Positions 24,248 to 33,778 are shown, numbered from the stretch's first letter. The stretch is DNA of 64,000 nt from Nonomuraea jabiensis (GCF_014204795.1 NZ_JACHMB010000001.1:11684501-11748500), one strand, 5' to 3'. A program made the numbers and translations. Notes: generated from the letters alone by a model not told the origin.

Positions 24248-25999
24248 CTAGACCTCGGCCTTGGGCTTGGCGTCGACGCCCGCCTCCTTGCGCTGCTCGG
24301 CCGTGATCGGCGTGGGCGCGCCCGTGAGCGGGTCGAAGCCGGAGGCCGTCTTCGGGAACGCGATCACGTCACGGATCGAGTCGCCCCCGGACAGCAGCAT
24401 GCAGATGCGGTCCCAGCCGTAGGCGATGCCGCCGTGCGGCGGGGGCCCGTACTTGAACGCCTCCAGCAGGAAGCCGAACTTGCTCTCCGCCTCCTCCTTG
24501 GAGATGCCCAGCACGTCGAAGACGCGCTGCTGCATCTCGGCCCGGTGGATACGGATCGAGCCGCCGCCGATCTCCATGCCGTTGCAGACCATGTCGTACG
24601 CGTAGGCCAGCGCCTCGCCCGGGTGGTCCTGGAAGTTGTCGGCCCACTCCGGCTTCGGCCCGGTGAACGGGTGGTGCACGGCGGTCCAGCCGGTCTCGCG
24701 GCCCACCTCGTCGTACACGGGCTCGAACATGGGGGCGTCGACGACCCACAGGAACGCCCACGCCGACTCGTCGATCAGGCCGCAGCGGCGGCCGATCTCC
24801 AGGCGGGCCGCGCCGAGCAGGTCGCGCGAGGCGTGCTTCGGGCCGGCCGCGAAGAAGATCGCGTCGCCCGGCTCGGCGCCGACCTTGGCCGCGAGCCCGG
24901 AGAGCTCCTCCTCGGTGAGGTTCTTGGCGACCGGGCCGCCCAGCGTGCCGTCCTCCTGGACGAGCACGTAGGCCAGGCCCTTGGCGCCGCGGCTGCGCGC
25001 CCACTCCTGCCAGCCGTCGAGCTCCTTGCGCGTCTGCGAGGCGCCGCCCGGCATGACCACGGCGCCGACGTACTCGGCCTGGAAGACGCGGAAGGGCGTG
25101 CCGGCGAAGTAGCCGGTCATCTCGACCAGCTCCTGGCCGAAGCGCAGGTCCGGCTTGTCGGAGCCGTAACGGGCCATCGCGTCGGCGTACGTCATGCGCG
25201 GCAGCGGCGTCGGCAGCTCGTAGCCGGCGATCTCCTTCCACAGCCGGCCGATCAGCTTCTCGCCGACCTCGATGACGTCCTCCTGGTCCACGAAGGACAT
25301 CTCGACGTCGATCTGCGTGAACTCCGGCTGCCGGTCGGCCCGCAGGTCCTCGTCGCGGTAGCACTTGGCGAGCTGGTAGTAGCGCTCGAGGCCGGCGACC
25401 TGGAGGAGCTGCTTGAACAGCTGGGGCGACTGGGGCAGGGCGTACCAGTTGCCGGGCTGCAGGCGCACCGGGACCAGGAAGTCGCGCGCGCCCTCGGGCG
25501 TGGAGCGGGTCAGGGTCGGCGTCTCGACGTAGACGAAGCCCAGCTCGTGCATCACCTCGTTGGCCAGGTAGGTGGCCTTGGAGCGGGTGCGCATGGCGTT
25601 GGCGACCTGCTGGCGGCGGATGTCGAGGTAGCGGTACTTGAGCCGGGCCTCCTCCGAGACCCCCACGTTGCCCTCGATCGGGAAGGGCAGCGGCGCGGAC
25701 TCGCTCAGCACCTCGACCTGCTCGGCCACGACCTCGATCGCGCCGGTGGGCAGGTCGGGGTTCTCGTTGCCCTCGGGGCGGACCCTGACCTGGCCGACGA
25801 CCTTCACGCAGTATTCGGCGCGCAGGTCGTGGGCGTGGTCCTCCTCGCGGAAGACCACCTGCGCCGAGCCGGAGGCGTCGCGCAGGTCGATGAAGACCAC
25901 GCCGCCGTGGTCACGGCGGCGGGCCACCCATCCTGCGAGCGTCACCTGCTGCCCGGCGTGCTCCTCGCGGAGCGACCCGGCCTTGTGCGTGCGGATCAC
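24248..25999 (-). CDS. aspS: Aspartate--tRNA ligase
   Basis: This bacterial-type class II synthetase has 583 residues. An N-terminal OB-fold anticodon domain (QVTLAGWVARRRDHGGVVF) is followed by catalytic motif 1 (residues after MRTRSKATYLANEVMHELG), motif 2 (KCYRDEDLRADRQPEFTQID), a bacterial GAD insertion domain in the middle, and motif 3 (GIAYGWDRICMLLSGGDSIR) with FPKTASG. Sequence alone does not settle whether it charges tRNA-Asn as well. The GTG start overlaps the hisS stop as GTGA, so hisS-aspS are coupled. Confidence 0.97.
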   Translation of the reverse strand: MIRTHKAGSLREEHAGQQVTLAGWVARRRDHGGVVFIDLRDASGSAQVVFREEDHAHDLRAEYCVKVVGQVRVRPEGNENPDLPTGAIEVVAEQVEVLSESAPLPFPIEGNVGVSEEARLKYRYLDIRRQQVANAMRTRSKATYLANEVMHELGFVYVETPTLTRSTPEGARDFLVPVRLQPGNWYALPQSPQLFKQLLQVAGLERYYQLAKCYRDEDLRADRQPEFTQIDVEMSFVDQEDVIEVGEKLIGRLWKEIAGYELPTPLPRMTYADAMARYGSDKPDLRFGQELVEMTGYFAGTPFRVFQAEYVGAVVMPGGASQTRKELDGWQEWARSRGAKGLAYVLVQEDGTLGGPVAKNLTEEELSGLAAKVGAEPGDAIFFAAGPKHASRDLLGAARLEIGRRCGLIDESAWAFLWVVDAPMFEPVYDEVGRETGWTAVHHPFTGPKPEWADNFQDHPGEALAYAYDMVCNGMEIGGGSIRIHRAEMQQRVFDVLGISKEEAESKFGFLLEAFKYGPPPHGGIAYGWDRICMLLSGGDSIRDVIAFPKTASGFDPLTGAPTPITAEQRKEAGVDAKPKAEV

Positions 26000-27252
26000 T
26001 GCAGTTTCCCTTTCAAAACGTCGACGACCTCGGCCAAGGGCACCTCGGTCTGCTCAGCGGTGGTCAGGTCCTTCACTTGCACGGCCTCGGCCGCCAGGTC
26101 ACGCTCGCCCAGGATCAGCGCGAACCGGGCGCCGGAACGGTCGGCCCCCTTCATCGCGCCCTTGAGCCCCTTGCCGCCGAAGGACATGTCGGCGGCGACA
26201 CCGGCCGCGCGCAGCCCGCTCACGAGCTTGAACATGGCCCGCGCCGCCTCGTCGCCCAGCGCCACACCGTACACCTCGCAGCGGGCCGGGGTGTCGAGCA
26301 CGACGCCCTCCCGCTCCAAGGCGATGACGGTGCGGTCGAGCCCGAGACCGAAGCCGATGCCGGGCAGCGCCGGCCCGCCGATGGCCTCGGAGAGGCCGTC
26401 GTAGCGGCCGCCGCCGCCGATGCCGGACTGCGCGCCCAGCAGCGGGTGGTCGAACTCGAAGGTGGTGCGGGTGTAGTAGTCGAGCCCGCGCACCAGCCTG
26501 GGCGCGTCCTCCCACGGGATGTCCAGGTCGGCCAGGAGCTGCTTGACCCGGTCGTGGTAGGCCTTGCAGTCGGCGCAGAGGTGGTCGCCGATGAGCGGCG
26601 CGCCCTCCAGCTGGGCGCGCACCTCCGGGCGCTTGTCGTCGAGCACGCGCAACGGATTGATCTCGATGCGGGCCCTGGTGGCCTCGTCGAGGTCGAGCGC
26701 GCGCAGGAACTCCTGCAGCCGGGCCCGGTAGATCGGCCGGCACTCCTTGCAGCCGAGCGAGTTGAGCAGCAGCCGCACCTGGGTGAGGCCGAGCGCGGTG
26801 TACCACTGCCAGGCCAGCGCGATCGTCTCGGCGTCGACGGCCGGGTCCTCGCTGCCGATGGCCTCCAGGTCGAGCTGGTAGAACTGGCGGTAGCGGCCCT
26901 CCTGGGGCGCCTCCGCGCGGAACACCGGGCCGTCGGTCCAGACCTTCACCGGGAGCTGGCCGCGGTGCAGCCCGTACTCCAGGACCGCGCGCAGCACGCC
27001 GGCGGTGAACTCCGGGCGCAGCGTCAGCGACCGGCCGCCGCGGTCGGTGAAGGTGTACATCTCCTTGCTCACGACGTCGGTGGACTCGCCGACGCCACGC
27101 GCGAACAGCTGGGTGTCCTCGAAGACCGCGGTCTCCAGGTACGAGTATCCGGCCCGCCTGGCCGTCTCGGCGAAAACTCCGCGAATCGCGTAAAACGTCG
27201 AGGCCTGCGGTGGAACGTACTCTTTGACACCTTTAGGTGCTTGGAAGCTCAT
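25996..27252 (-). CDS. hisS: Histidine--tRNA ligase
   Basis: This class II synthetase of 418 residues begins with actinobacterial SFQAPKGVKEYVPPQ. It shows motif 2 (FRAEAPQEGRYRQFYQLDLE), the histidine-binding LVRGLDYYTRTTFEF, motif 3 around GIGFGLGLDRTVIAL, and a C-terminal anticodon-binding fold (RCEVYGVALGDEA, LILGERDLA). The ATG overlaps the preceding MBL hydrolase TAA by one base. It is the middle gene of MBL-hisS-aspS. Confidence 0.97.
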   Translation of the reverse strand: MSFQAPKGVKEYVPPQASTFYAIRGVFAETARRAGYSYLETAVFEDTQLFARGVGESTDVVSKEMYTFTDRGGRSLTLRPEFTAGVLRAVLEYGLHRGQLPVKVWTDGPVFRAEAPQEGRYRQFYQLDLEAIGSEDPAVDAETIALAWQWYTALGLTQVRLLLNSLGCKECRPIYRARLQEFLRALDLDEATRARIEINPLRVLDDKRPEVRAQLEGAPLIGDHLCADCKAYHDRVKQLLADLDIPWEDAPRLVRGLDYYTRTTFEFDHPLLGAQSGIGGGGRYDGLSEAIGGPALPGIGFGLGLDRTVIALEREGVVLDTPARCEVYGVALGDEAARAMFKLVSGLRAAGVAADMSFGGKGLKGAMKGADRSGARFALILGERDLAAEAVQVKDLTTAEQTEVPLAEVVDVLKGKLQ

Positions 27253-27932
27253 TAGATCCCTCGTGTGGGACCGGACTGCGGCGCCGCTTCCTTCACGTAC
27301 GGGTTGGTAGCGCGCTCGCGGCCGATCGTCGTCTGTGGTCCGTGGCCCGGCAGAACGACCGTATCGTCAGGCAGCGTCAGGCACTTGGCAGCCAGGCTGC
27401 GCAAAATGGTCGCGTAGTCACCGCCGGGCAGGTCGGTGCGGCCGATGGAGCCGGCGAACAGCAGGTCGCCCGAGAACATGACCTGGTCATCGGGCAGCCG
27501 GAAGCTCACCGACCCCCTGGTATGGCCGGGCGTGTGGTCGACCACGAGCTCGAGGCCCGCCAGCTCCAGCACGGCCCCGTCGGACAGCTCGCGCACGTCG
27601 TCGGGCTCGCTCAGCGTCAGCCCGCCGAACAGCGAGGCGCTCGTGCCCGACCAGCCGGCGGCCGGGTCGCTCAGCAGGTGGCGGTCGTCGGGGTGGATCC
27701 ACGCGGGGACGTCACGCGCGCCGCAGACCGGGGCGACCGACCAGACGTGGTCGAGGTGGCCGTGGGTGAGCAGGACGGCGACCGGCTTGAGCCGGTGCTC
27801 GCGCAGCAGCTCGTCGACGCCCTCGGTCGCGTCCTGACCTGGATCGACGATCACGCATTCCTCGCCGGCCGCGGGCGCGACAACGTAACAATTGGTCTGG
27901 AAGGCCCCTGCGGGGAAGCCGGCGATGAGCAT
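27252..27932 (-). CDS. MBL-fold metallo-hydrolase, glyoxalase II-like
   Basis: This 226-residue protein has the HxHxDH motif (LTHGHLDHVW), Asp in VIVDPGQDA, HTPGHTRGSVSF, MFSGDLLFAGSIGRTD and LPGHGPQTT, that is, the full set of metal ligands for a binuclear zinc hydrolase. Similar small enzymes hydrolyse thioesters such as S-lactoylglutathione; in actinomycetes the thiol would probably be mycothiol-derived, which is inference. ATG at 27932 has GAGG 5 nt upstream; the same frame stays open far upstream only as antisense of the cyclophilin gene. Confidence 0.88.
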   Translation of the reverse strand: MLIAGFPAGAFQTNCYVVAPAAGEECVIVDPGQDATEGVDELLREHRLKPVAVLLTHGHLDHVWSVAPVCGARDVPAWIHPDDRHLLSDPAAGWSGTSASLFGGLTLSEPDDVRELSDGAVLELAGLELVVDHTPGHTRGSVSFRLPDDQVMFSGDLLFAGSIGRTDLPGGDYATILRSLAAKCLTLPDDTVVLPGHGPQTTIGRERATNPYVKEAAPQSGPTRGI

Positions 27933-28070
27933 CTGCCTCAGGTGATCTCGTCGAAAAGCCAATGGGAATGTAACCGAAGGGTACCGGTGCGGGTCGCCGG
28001 GCTGCGAATCATTACCCGTTGGCCGATACGATTCGCCCACCTCAGTTGATTGACTATGGGAGGCAAAGCG

Positions 28071-28946
28071 GTGGCCACGGGGAAGGACCGGCAGAGGCAG
28101 CTCGCTCGTGAGCACTACGAGCGGCAGATGCAGCGCCGGGTCGAACGCGAGCAGAAGGCCAAGCGCACGGCGATCATCGGCTCCTCGGTGGGCGTCGTGA
28201 TCGTGATCGGCGGCATCGTCGCCGCCGTCGCGCTGCTCGGCGGCAACGGCGCAGGGACCGACGCGGCCTCCTCGCCCTCGGCGTCCGCGGCCGACACCGC
28301 CGCGCCCTCGGCCTCGGCCGCGGCGGGGCCCAAGCCGTACGACGCGGCGACGGGCACGTGCGACTACGTCAAGGACGCGGGCGGCGGGCAGGTCAAGGAC
28401 GTCGGCATGCCGCCGGCCAAGGTGAAGACCACGCCGGCGACCAAGACGATGACGATCAAGACCAACCAGGGTGACATCGTCGTCGAGCTGAACAACGCCA
28501 AGGCGCCCTGCACGACCAACTCGCTGGAGTTCCTGGCGAAGAAGAAGTACTACGACGGCAGCAAGTGCCACCGGCTCGGCAGCGACAAGTTCCCGATGCT
28601 GCAGTGCGGCGACCCGACGGCCAAGGCCGACGGCAAGAGCCAGGACGGCACCGGCGGCCCCGGCTACGTCATGGCCGAGGAGAACCTCCAGGGCGCCCAG
28701 TACAAGCGCGGCGTGATGGCCATGGCCAAAACGCAGGCGCCGGGCAGCACCGGAAGCCAGTTCTTCCTCGTTTTCGGAGACATCGGGCTCACCCCGGATT
28801 ACACGCCGGTGGGTACGATCACCAAGGGGCTCGACATCCTGGACAAGGTGAACAAAGCAGGCGTCATCGGGGACGCGGGCGACGGGACGGGGGCGCCGAA
28901 GGAAACCGTCGAAATCAAAGACGTGACAATCGCCAGCAAGGGCTGA
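28071..28946 (+). CDS. Membrane-anchored cyclophilin-type peptidyl-prolyl isomerase, copy 2
   Basis: This 291-residue protein has a highly charged cytoplasmic start (KDRQRQLAREHYERQMQRRV), one membrane helix (AIIGSSVGVVIVIGGIVAAV) and an Ala/Ser linker. Its cyclophilin domain keeps CHR, LQCGDP and the canonical GSQFFL. The His126-equivalent is Tyr (YTPVGTI). GTG at 28071 is chosen because GGGAGG lies 7 nt upstream; TTG 28050 and ATG 28056 are in frame but lie at or before that site. Compared with copy 1 at 23286 its active site is better preserved. It is divergent from MBL-hisS-aspS. Confidence 0.92.
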   Translation: MATGKDRQRQLAREHYERQMQRRVEREQKAKRTAIIGSSVGVVIVIGGIVAAVALLGGNGAGTDAASSPSASAADTAAPSASAAAGPKPYDAATGTCDYVKDAGGGQVKDVGMPPAKVKTTPATKTMTIKTNQGDIVVELNNAKAPCTTNSLEFLAKKKYYDGSKCHRLGSDKFPMLQCGDPTAKADGKSQDGTGGPGYVMAEENLQGAQYKRGVMAMAKTQAPGSTGSQFFLVFGDIGLTPDYTPVGTITKGLDILDKVNKAGVIGDAGDGTGAPKETVEIKDVTIASKG

Positions 28947-29008
28947 CGTAATACAAACTAGGGACGAAGTAGTCCCGAAGGGTCTGATGGAAAGTGCGGG
29001 AGGACACG

Positions 29009-30238
29009 GTGAGCACCGACCCGTGGGGCCGGGTAGACGACGACGGCACCGTCTACGTGCGTACGGCTGAGGGAGAGCGGGCCGTCGGCTCCTGGCAGGC
29101 CGGTGAACCCGAAGAGGCACTGGCCTACTTCCATCGCAAGTACGACGAGCTGGCCGGTCAGGTGCAGCTGCTGGAACAGCGCGTCAAGGGCACCGACCTG
29201 GCTCCTGCCCAGGCCGAGGCGAGCATCGTCAAGCTGCGTGAGGCCGTCGCCGACGCCCACGCCATCGGCGACCTCGACGCGCTGACGGCCCGGCTCGACG
29301 GCCTGACGGAGCTGGTCGCCCAGCGCCGCGAGGAGGTCAAGGCGGCCCGCGAGCACGCGCGCGCCGAGGCCAGGTCGGTCAAGGAGCGCATCGTCGCCGA
29401 GGCCGAGCGCATCGCGGACGAGACCACCCACTGGAAGTCGGGCGGCGAGCGGCTGCGCCAGCTCGTCGAGGAGTGGAAGGCCGCCGACCGCATCGACCGG
29501 GTCACCGAGGCCGCGCTGTGGAAGCGGCTCTCGGCGGCCCGTACGGCGTTCGCCAAGCGGCGCAAGGCGTACTTCGCGGGGCTCGACGAGCAGCGCGAGG
29601 GCGTTCGGGCGGCCAAGGAGCGCATCGTCGCCGAGGCCGAGGCGCTGGCCGACTCGACCGACTGGGGCCAGACCGCGGCGATCTACCGCGAGCTGATGCA
29701 GCAGTGGAAGAGCGCGGGCCGGGCCTCGCGCGAGGCCGAGGACGAGCTGTGGGCCCGCTTCAAGGGCGCGCAGGACCAGTTCTTCCAGGCCCGTTCCGCC
29801 GTCTTCGCCGAGCGCGACGCCTCGCTGGCCGCCAACGCCGAGGTCAAGGAGGAGCTGCTGGCCGAGGCCGAGAAGATCCTCCCGGTCACGGACGTACGCA
29901 CGGCCCGCTCGGCGCTGCGGAGCATCCTGGAGCGCTGGGAGGCCGCCGGCCCGGTGCCGCGCGAGCAGCGCGACCGGCTCGAGGGCGGGCTGCGCAAGGT
30001 GGACGAGGCCGTACGCAGAGCCGAGGACGCCGAGTGGAAGCGGTCCAACCCGGAGGCCCGGGCCCGCGCGCAGAGCACGGTCGACCAGCTGCGCACTTCG
30101 ATCGAGCAGCTGGAGAAGCGGCTGTCCAAGGCGCAGGCCGCCGGTCGCGCCAAGGACATCAAGGAGACCGAGGAGGCGCTGATCGCCCGGCGCTCGTGGC
30201 TGGAGGAGGCCGAGCGCACGCTCGCCGAGTTCAGCTGA
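29009..30238 (+). CDS. DUF349-repeat protein
   Basis: This 409-residue, highly helical, charged protein has at least three DUF349 repeats: the W-K and R-F/L-x-x-A-R patterns recur as LVEEWKAADRIDR, LMQQWKSAGRASREAED and ILERWEAAGPVPREQRD. Coiled coils lie near residues 40-60 and 350-390. GTG at 29009 follows GGAGG by 5 nt, better than the GTG at 28994. Proteins of this family are widespread in actinobacteria but uncharacterised; RNA or ribosome contacts have been suggested only by analogy. Confidence 0.9.
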   Translation: MSTDPWGRVDDDGTVYVRTAEGERAVGSWQAGEPEEALAYFHRKYDELAGQVQLLEQRVKGTDLAPAQAEASIVKLREAVADAHAIGDLDALTARLDGLTELVAQRREEVKAAREHARAEARSVKERIVAEAERIADETTHWKSGGERLRQLVEEWKAADRIDRVTEAALWKRLSAARTAFAKRRKAYFAGLDEQREGVRAAKERIVAEAEALADSTDWGQTAAIYRELMQQWKSAGRASREAEDELWARFKGAQDQFFQARSAVFAERDASLAANAEVKEELLAEAEKILPVTDVRTARSALRSILERWEAAGPVPREQRDRLEGGLRKVDEAVRRAEDAEWKRSNPEARARAQSTVDQLRTSIEQLEKRLSKAQAAGRAKDIKETEEALIARRSWLEEAERTLAEFS

Positions 30239-30365
30239 CCCCAGGGCAAAGGCCGGTGGAGGCTCCGTCGGGCCTCCACCGGGCCGCGCGACCGTGCGCG
30301 AGCGAGTGGCGGCGGTGCGTGAAATGGGGCGGCGGCGGAAGGGGCTGAGACCTAGGCTGGCGGGC

Positions 30366-31457
30366 ATGGATCCCGTCAGCGCCGCACGTGCCCTCGTCGA
30401 GGAGATGTTCCCGGGGGCCCTGTACGCCTTCGTCGGCGGCAGCGCCCTCACCGAGCGCCGCACCAGCACCTCCGATCTCGACGTCGTCGTGGTGCTCGAC
30501 GGCCTGCCCACCCCCTACCGCGAGTCGCTGCGGTGGCGTGAGTGGCCGGTGGAGCTGTTCGTGCACAGCGAGACGAGCCTGCGCGCCTACCTCGACAAGG
30601 ACTTCGACCGGCGCCAGCCGAGCCTGGCCCGCATGTGCGCCGAGGGCGCGGTGCTCACCGACCGGACGAGCGGCCGGGCCAGTGACCTCCAGACGGCGCT
30701 GAGCGAGCGCCTGGCGGCCGGACCGGGCGGTCTGACCAGCTCACAGGCCGAACGGGCCAGATACGCCCTGTCGGACCTCCTGGACGACCTGTCGGGGGCC
30801 ACGGACCCGGGCGAGCGGACGTTCATCCGGTGGCAGGTGGCGCAGGAGACCGCCAGGATGGCGCTCGGGCTGGGACGGAGGTGGCAGGGGAGCGGCAAGT
30901 GGCTGCTGCGCGAGCTGCGCGCCCACGACCCGGCGCTGGCGGAGGCGCTGCTCGGCGCCGTCGACGACTCGGCACGCCTGGCCGCCGTCGCCTCGGACGT
31001 CCTGGAACGCGCTGGAGGGCGCCTCTGGGAGGGTTACCGGGCCGAGGGTGACCCGTTCCACCAGCCGCTGCGTCACGTGCCCTCTGGGGAGCTCTCGGGC
31101 GAGACGGCTCAGAGCTCCGGCATGCGCCGGCTCGCGGCGATCAGCGGGGCCACCGCCGGGTCCGCCCGCCTCTGGATGGGCCAGACCCACGTCTCGCCCG
31201 CCACACGCTCCTCCGACCACCACCACGGGGCCTCGGAGACGGCCATCTACGTGGTCAGCGGCACGCCGTCGTTCGTGTTCCTGGAGGGCGGGCAGGAGGT
31301 GCGGCTGGACACCAAGCCCGGCGACTACGTCTTCGTGCCGCCGTACGTGCCGCACCGCGAGGAGAATCCGGACCCGTCGCAGGAGGCCGTGGTCGTCATC
31401 GCCCGCAGCACCCAGGAGGCCATCGTCGTCAACCTCCCCGACCTGCGCCCCCGCTGA
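30366..31457 (+). CDS. Nucleotidyltransferase-cupin fusion protein
   Basis: This 363-residue protein has two domains. Residues about 1-240 form a DNA polymerase beta-like nucleotidyltransferase with FVGGSALTERRTSTSDLDVV (the GS and DxD-type acidic motif) and a possible third acidic residue in WPVELFVHSE, followed by a helical region. Residues about 240-363 form a single cupin with SSDHHHGASETAIYVVSG and KPGDYVFVPPYVPHREENP, holding His/Glu/His metal ligands. The two are usually separate genes as far as I know. There is no stop, start or frame break between them. A metal-regulated nucleotidyl transfer to a small molecule is possible, but the substrate is unknown. It is convergent with rel. Confidence 0.85.
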   Translation: MDPVSAARALVEEMFPGALYAFVGGSALTERRTSTSDLDVVVVLDGLPTPYRESLRWREWPVELFVHSETSLRAYLDKDFDRRQPSLARMCAEGAVLTDRTSGRASDLQTALSERLAAGPGGLTSSQAERARYALSDLLDDLSGATDPGERTFIRWQVAQETARMALGLGRRWQGSGKWLLRELRAHDPALAEALLGAVDDSARLAAVASDVLERAGGRLWEGYRAEGDPFHQPLRHVPSGELSGETAQSSGMRRLAAISGATAGSARLWMGQTHVSPATRSSDHHHGASETAIYVVSGTPSFVFLEGGQEVRLDTKPGDYVFVPPYVPHREENPDPSQEAVVVIARSTQEAIVVNLPDLRPR

Positions 31458-31464
31458 CCCACCG

Positions 31465-31483
31465 CCGGGGCCCGGCGCCCCGG
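31465..31483. terminator. GC hairpin between convergent fusion gene and rel
   Basis: A 7-bp stem (CCGGGGC/GCCCCGG) with a 5-nt loop lies in the 32-bp gap between two convergent stops. No T-run is present. Confidence 0.5.
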
Positions 31484-31489
31484 AAGCGG

Positions 31490-33778
31490 TCAGTTGCCGG
31501 CGCCGCTGACGCGGTAGACGTCGAACACGCCCTGGATGCTGCGCACCGCCTTGAGCACGTGGCCCAGGTGCTTGGGATCGCCCATCTCGAAGGTGAACTT
31601 GCTGATCGCCACCCGGTCCCGGGACGTCGTGACCGACGCGCTCAGGATGTTGACGTGCTGGTCGGAGAGCGTACGCGTGACGTCGGACAGCAGGCGCGGC
31701 CGGTCCAGCGCCTCCACCTGGATCGCCACCAGGAACACGCTGTCGTCGCTGGGCGACCAGCTGACCTCGACCAGCCGGTCGGGCTGCTCCTTGAGCTGCT
31801 GCACGTTGGTGCAGTCGGCGCGGTGCACCGACACCCCGTGCCCCCGCGTGACGAACCCGACGATCTCGTCGCCGGGCACCGGGGTGCAGCACTTCGACAG
31901 GCGTACCCACACGTCGGCGTCGCCCGCCACGACCACCCCGGCGCCGCCGCCGCGCGGGCGGCCGCGCAGCCGGGTGGGCAGCGAGGTCTCGGCGATGTCC
32001 TCCTCGGCGCTGTCGACGCCGCCGATCGAGGCCACCAGCTTCTGCACGACGGCCTGCGCCGCGATGTGCCCCTCCCCCACGGCCGCGTAGAGCGCGGAGA
32101 CGTCGGGGTAGCGCAGGTCGCGGGCGAGCGCCAGCAGCGCCTCGCCGGACATCAGCCGCTGTAGCGGCAGGCCCTGCTTGCGCATGGCCCGCCCGATGGC
32201 CTCCTTGCCCGCCTCGATCGCGGTCTCGCGGCGCTCCTTGGAGAACCACTGCCGGATCTTGTTGCGGGCGCGGCCCGACTTGACGAACTTGAGCCAGTCG
32301 CGCGACGGCCCGGCGTCCGGCGACTTGGAGGTGAAGATCTCGACCGTGTCGCCGTTGCCGAGCCGCGACTCCAGCGGCACCAGCCGCCCGTTGACCCGGG
32401 CGCCGATGCAGCGGTGGCCCACCTCGGTGTGCACCGCGTACGCGAAGTCGACCGGCGTGGCCCCCTCGGGCAGCGCGATGACCTGCCCCTTCGGGGTGAA
32501 CACGTAGACCTCGGACACCGACAGGTCGAACCGCAGCGACTCCAGGAACTCGCCCGGGTCGGAGGTCTCCTTCTGCCAGTCGAGGAGCTGGCGCAGCCAG
32601 GCCATGTCGCTGCCCGGCTTGACCTTGCCGGTGGGGCCGGGGCTGCCGACCTCCTCCTTGTACTTCCAGTGCGCGGCCACGCCGTACTCGGCCCTGTGGT
32701 GCATCGCGTGGGTGCGGATCTGCAGCTCCACCGGCTTGCCCTCGGGACCGATCACCGTCGTGTGCAGCGACTGGTACATGTTGAACTTGGGCATCGCGAT
32801 GTAGTCCTTGAACCGCCCCGGCACCGGGTTCCACCGGGCGTGGATGGTGCCCAGCGCGGCGTAGCAGTCGCGCACGCTGTCGACGAGGACGCGGATGCCC
32901 ACCAGGTCGTAGATGTCGTCGAAGGCCACGTCGCGGGCGATCATCTTCTGGTAGACCGAGTAGTAGTGCTTCGGCCGGCCCTTGACGACGGCGCGGATCT
33001 TGGCCTCACGCAGGTCGCCGGAGACCTTCTCGATGACCTCCTGCAGGAACAGGTCGCGGCGCGGCGCCCGCTCCGACACCATGCGCGCGATCTCGTCGTA
33101 GCGCTTGGGGTAGAGCATGGCGAAGGCCAGGTCTTCCAGCTCCCACTTGATCGTGTTCATGCCCAGGCGGTGGGCCAGCGGGGCGAAGATCTCCAGCGTC
33201 TCGCGCGACTTCTGGTGGCGCTTGTGCTCGGGCAGGTAGCGCATGGTGCGCATGTTGTGGAGCCGGTCGGCGAGCTTGATGATCAGCACGCGGATGTCGC
33301 GCGACATCGCGACGACCATCTTGCGCACGGTCTCGGCCTGCGCGGCGTCGCCGAACTTCACCTTGTCCAGCTTGGTCACGCCGTCGACCAGGGACCCGAT
33401 GGTGTCGCCGAAGTCGCCGCGCAGCTCGTCGAGGCTGTAGGCGGTGTCCTCCACCGTGTCGTGGAGCAGCGCGGCGCACAGGGTCTCGTCGTCGGTGCCG
33501 AGCTCGGCCAGGATCGTGGCCACGGCCAGCGGGTGGGTGATGTACGGGTCGCCGGACTTCCGCTTCTGGTCGCGGTGGTGGTAGGCGGCGACGTCGTACG
33601 CACGCTCGATCAGGCGCAGGTCGGCCTTGGGGTGGGTGGCGCGGACCGTGCGGAACAACGGCTCCAGCACCGGATTCATGGCCCCACCCCCAAACCGCCT
33701 TCGACGCACCGCTGGAACGCCGGACGCCTCGGCGTTGCCGGAGTCGGTTACGTCGGGCACGACCACATCACGGGGCAC
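31490..33778 (-). CDS. rel: Bifunctional (p)ppGpp synthetase/hydrolase Rel
   Basis: This 762-residue stringent-response enzyme makes and degrades (p)ppGpp. The N-terminal HD hydrolase has HHRDQKRKSGDPYITHPLAV and LLHDTVEDT (intact metal ligands). The synthetase domain has GRPKHYYSVYQKM and RFKDYIAMPKFNMYQSLHT (RxKD type, typical of bifunctional enzymes). A TGS domain (SEVYVFTPKGQVIALPEGA) precedes a C-terminal ACT/RRM domain (FLVAIQVEALDRPRLLSDVT). GTG at 33778 lies 5 nt after GAGGAG. It lies downstream of apt, the usual actinobacterial order. Confidence 0.96.
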   Translation of the reverse strand: MPRDVVVPDVTDSGNAEASGVPAVRRRRFGGGAMNPVLEPLFRTVRATHPKADLRLIERAYDVAAYHHRDQKRKSGDPYITHPLAVATILAELGTDDETLCAALLHDTVEDTAYSLDELRGDFGDTIGSLVDGVTKLDKVKFGDAAQAETVRKMVVAMSRDIRVLIIKLADRLHNMRTMRYLPEHKRHQKSRETLEIFAPLAHRLGMNTIKWELEDLAFAMLYPKRYDEIARMVSERAPRRDLFLQEVIEKVSGDLREAKIRAVVKGRPKHYYSVYQKMIARDVAFDDIYDLVGIRVLVDSVRDCYAALGTIHARWNPVPGRFKDYIAMPKFNMYQSLHTTVIGPEGKPVELQIRTHAMHHRAEYGVAAHWKYKEEVGSPGPTGKVKPGSDMAWLRQLLDWQKETSDPGEFLESLRFDLSVSEVYVFTPKGQVIALPEGATPVDFAYAVHTEVGHRCIGARVNGRLVPLESRLGNGDTVEIFTSKSPDAGPSRDWLKFVKSGRARNKIRQWFSKERRETAIEAGKEAIGRAMRKQGLPLQRLMSGEALLALARDLRYPDVSALYAAVGEGHIAAQAVVQKLVASIGGVDSAEEDIAETSLPTRLRGRPRGGGAGVVVAGDADVWVRLSKCCTPVPGDEIVGFVTRGHGVSVHRADCTNVQQLKEQPDRLVEVSWSPSDDSVFLVAIQVEALDRPRLLSDVTRTLSDQHVNILSASVTTSRDRVAISKFTFEMGDPKHLGHVLKAVRSIQGVFDVYRVSGAGN

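Noticed and set aside
27933..29120. N-terminal extension of the MBL hydrolase to 29120
   Set aside because: It is antisense to the cyclophilin gene. The hydrolase fold begins at the ATG at 27932 with its own Shine-Dalgarno.
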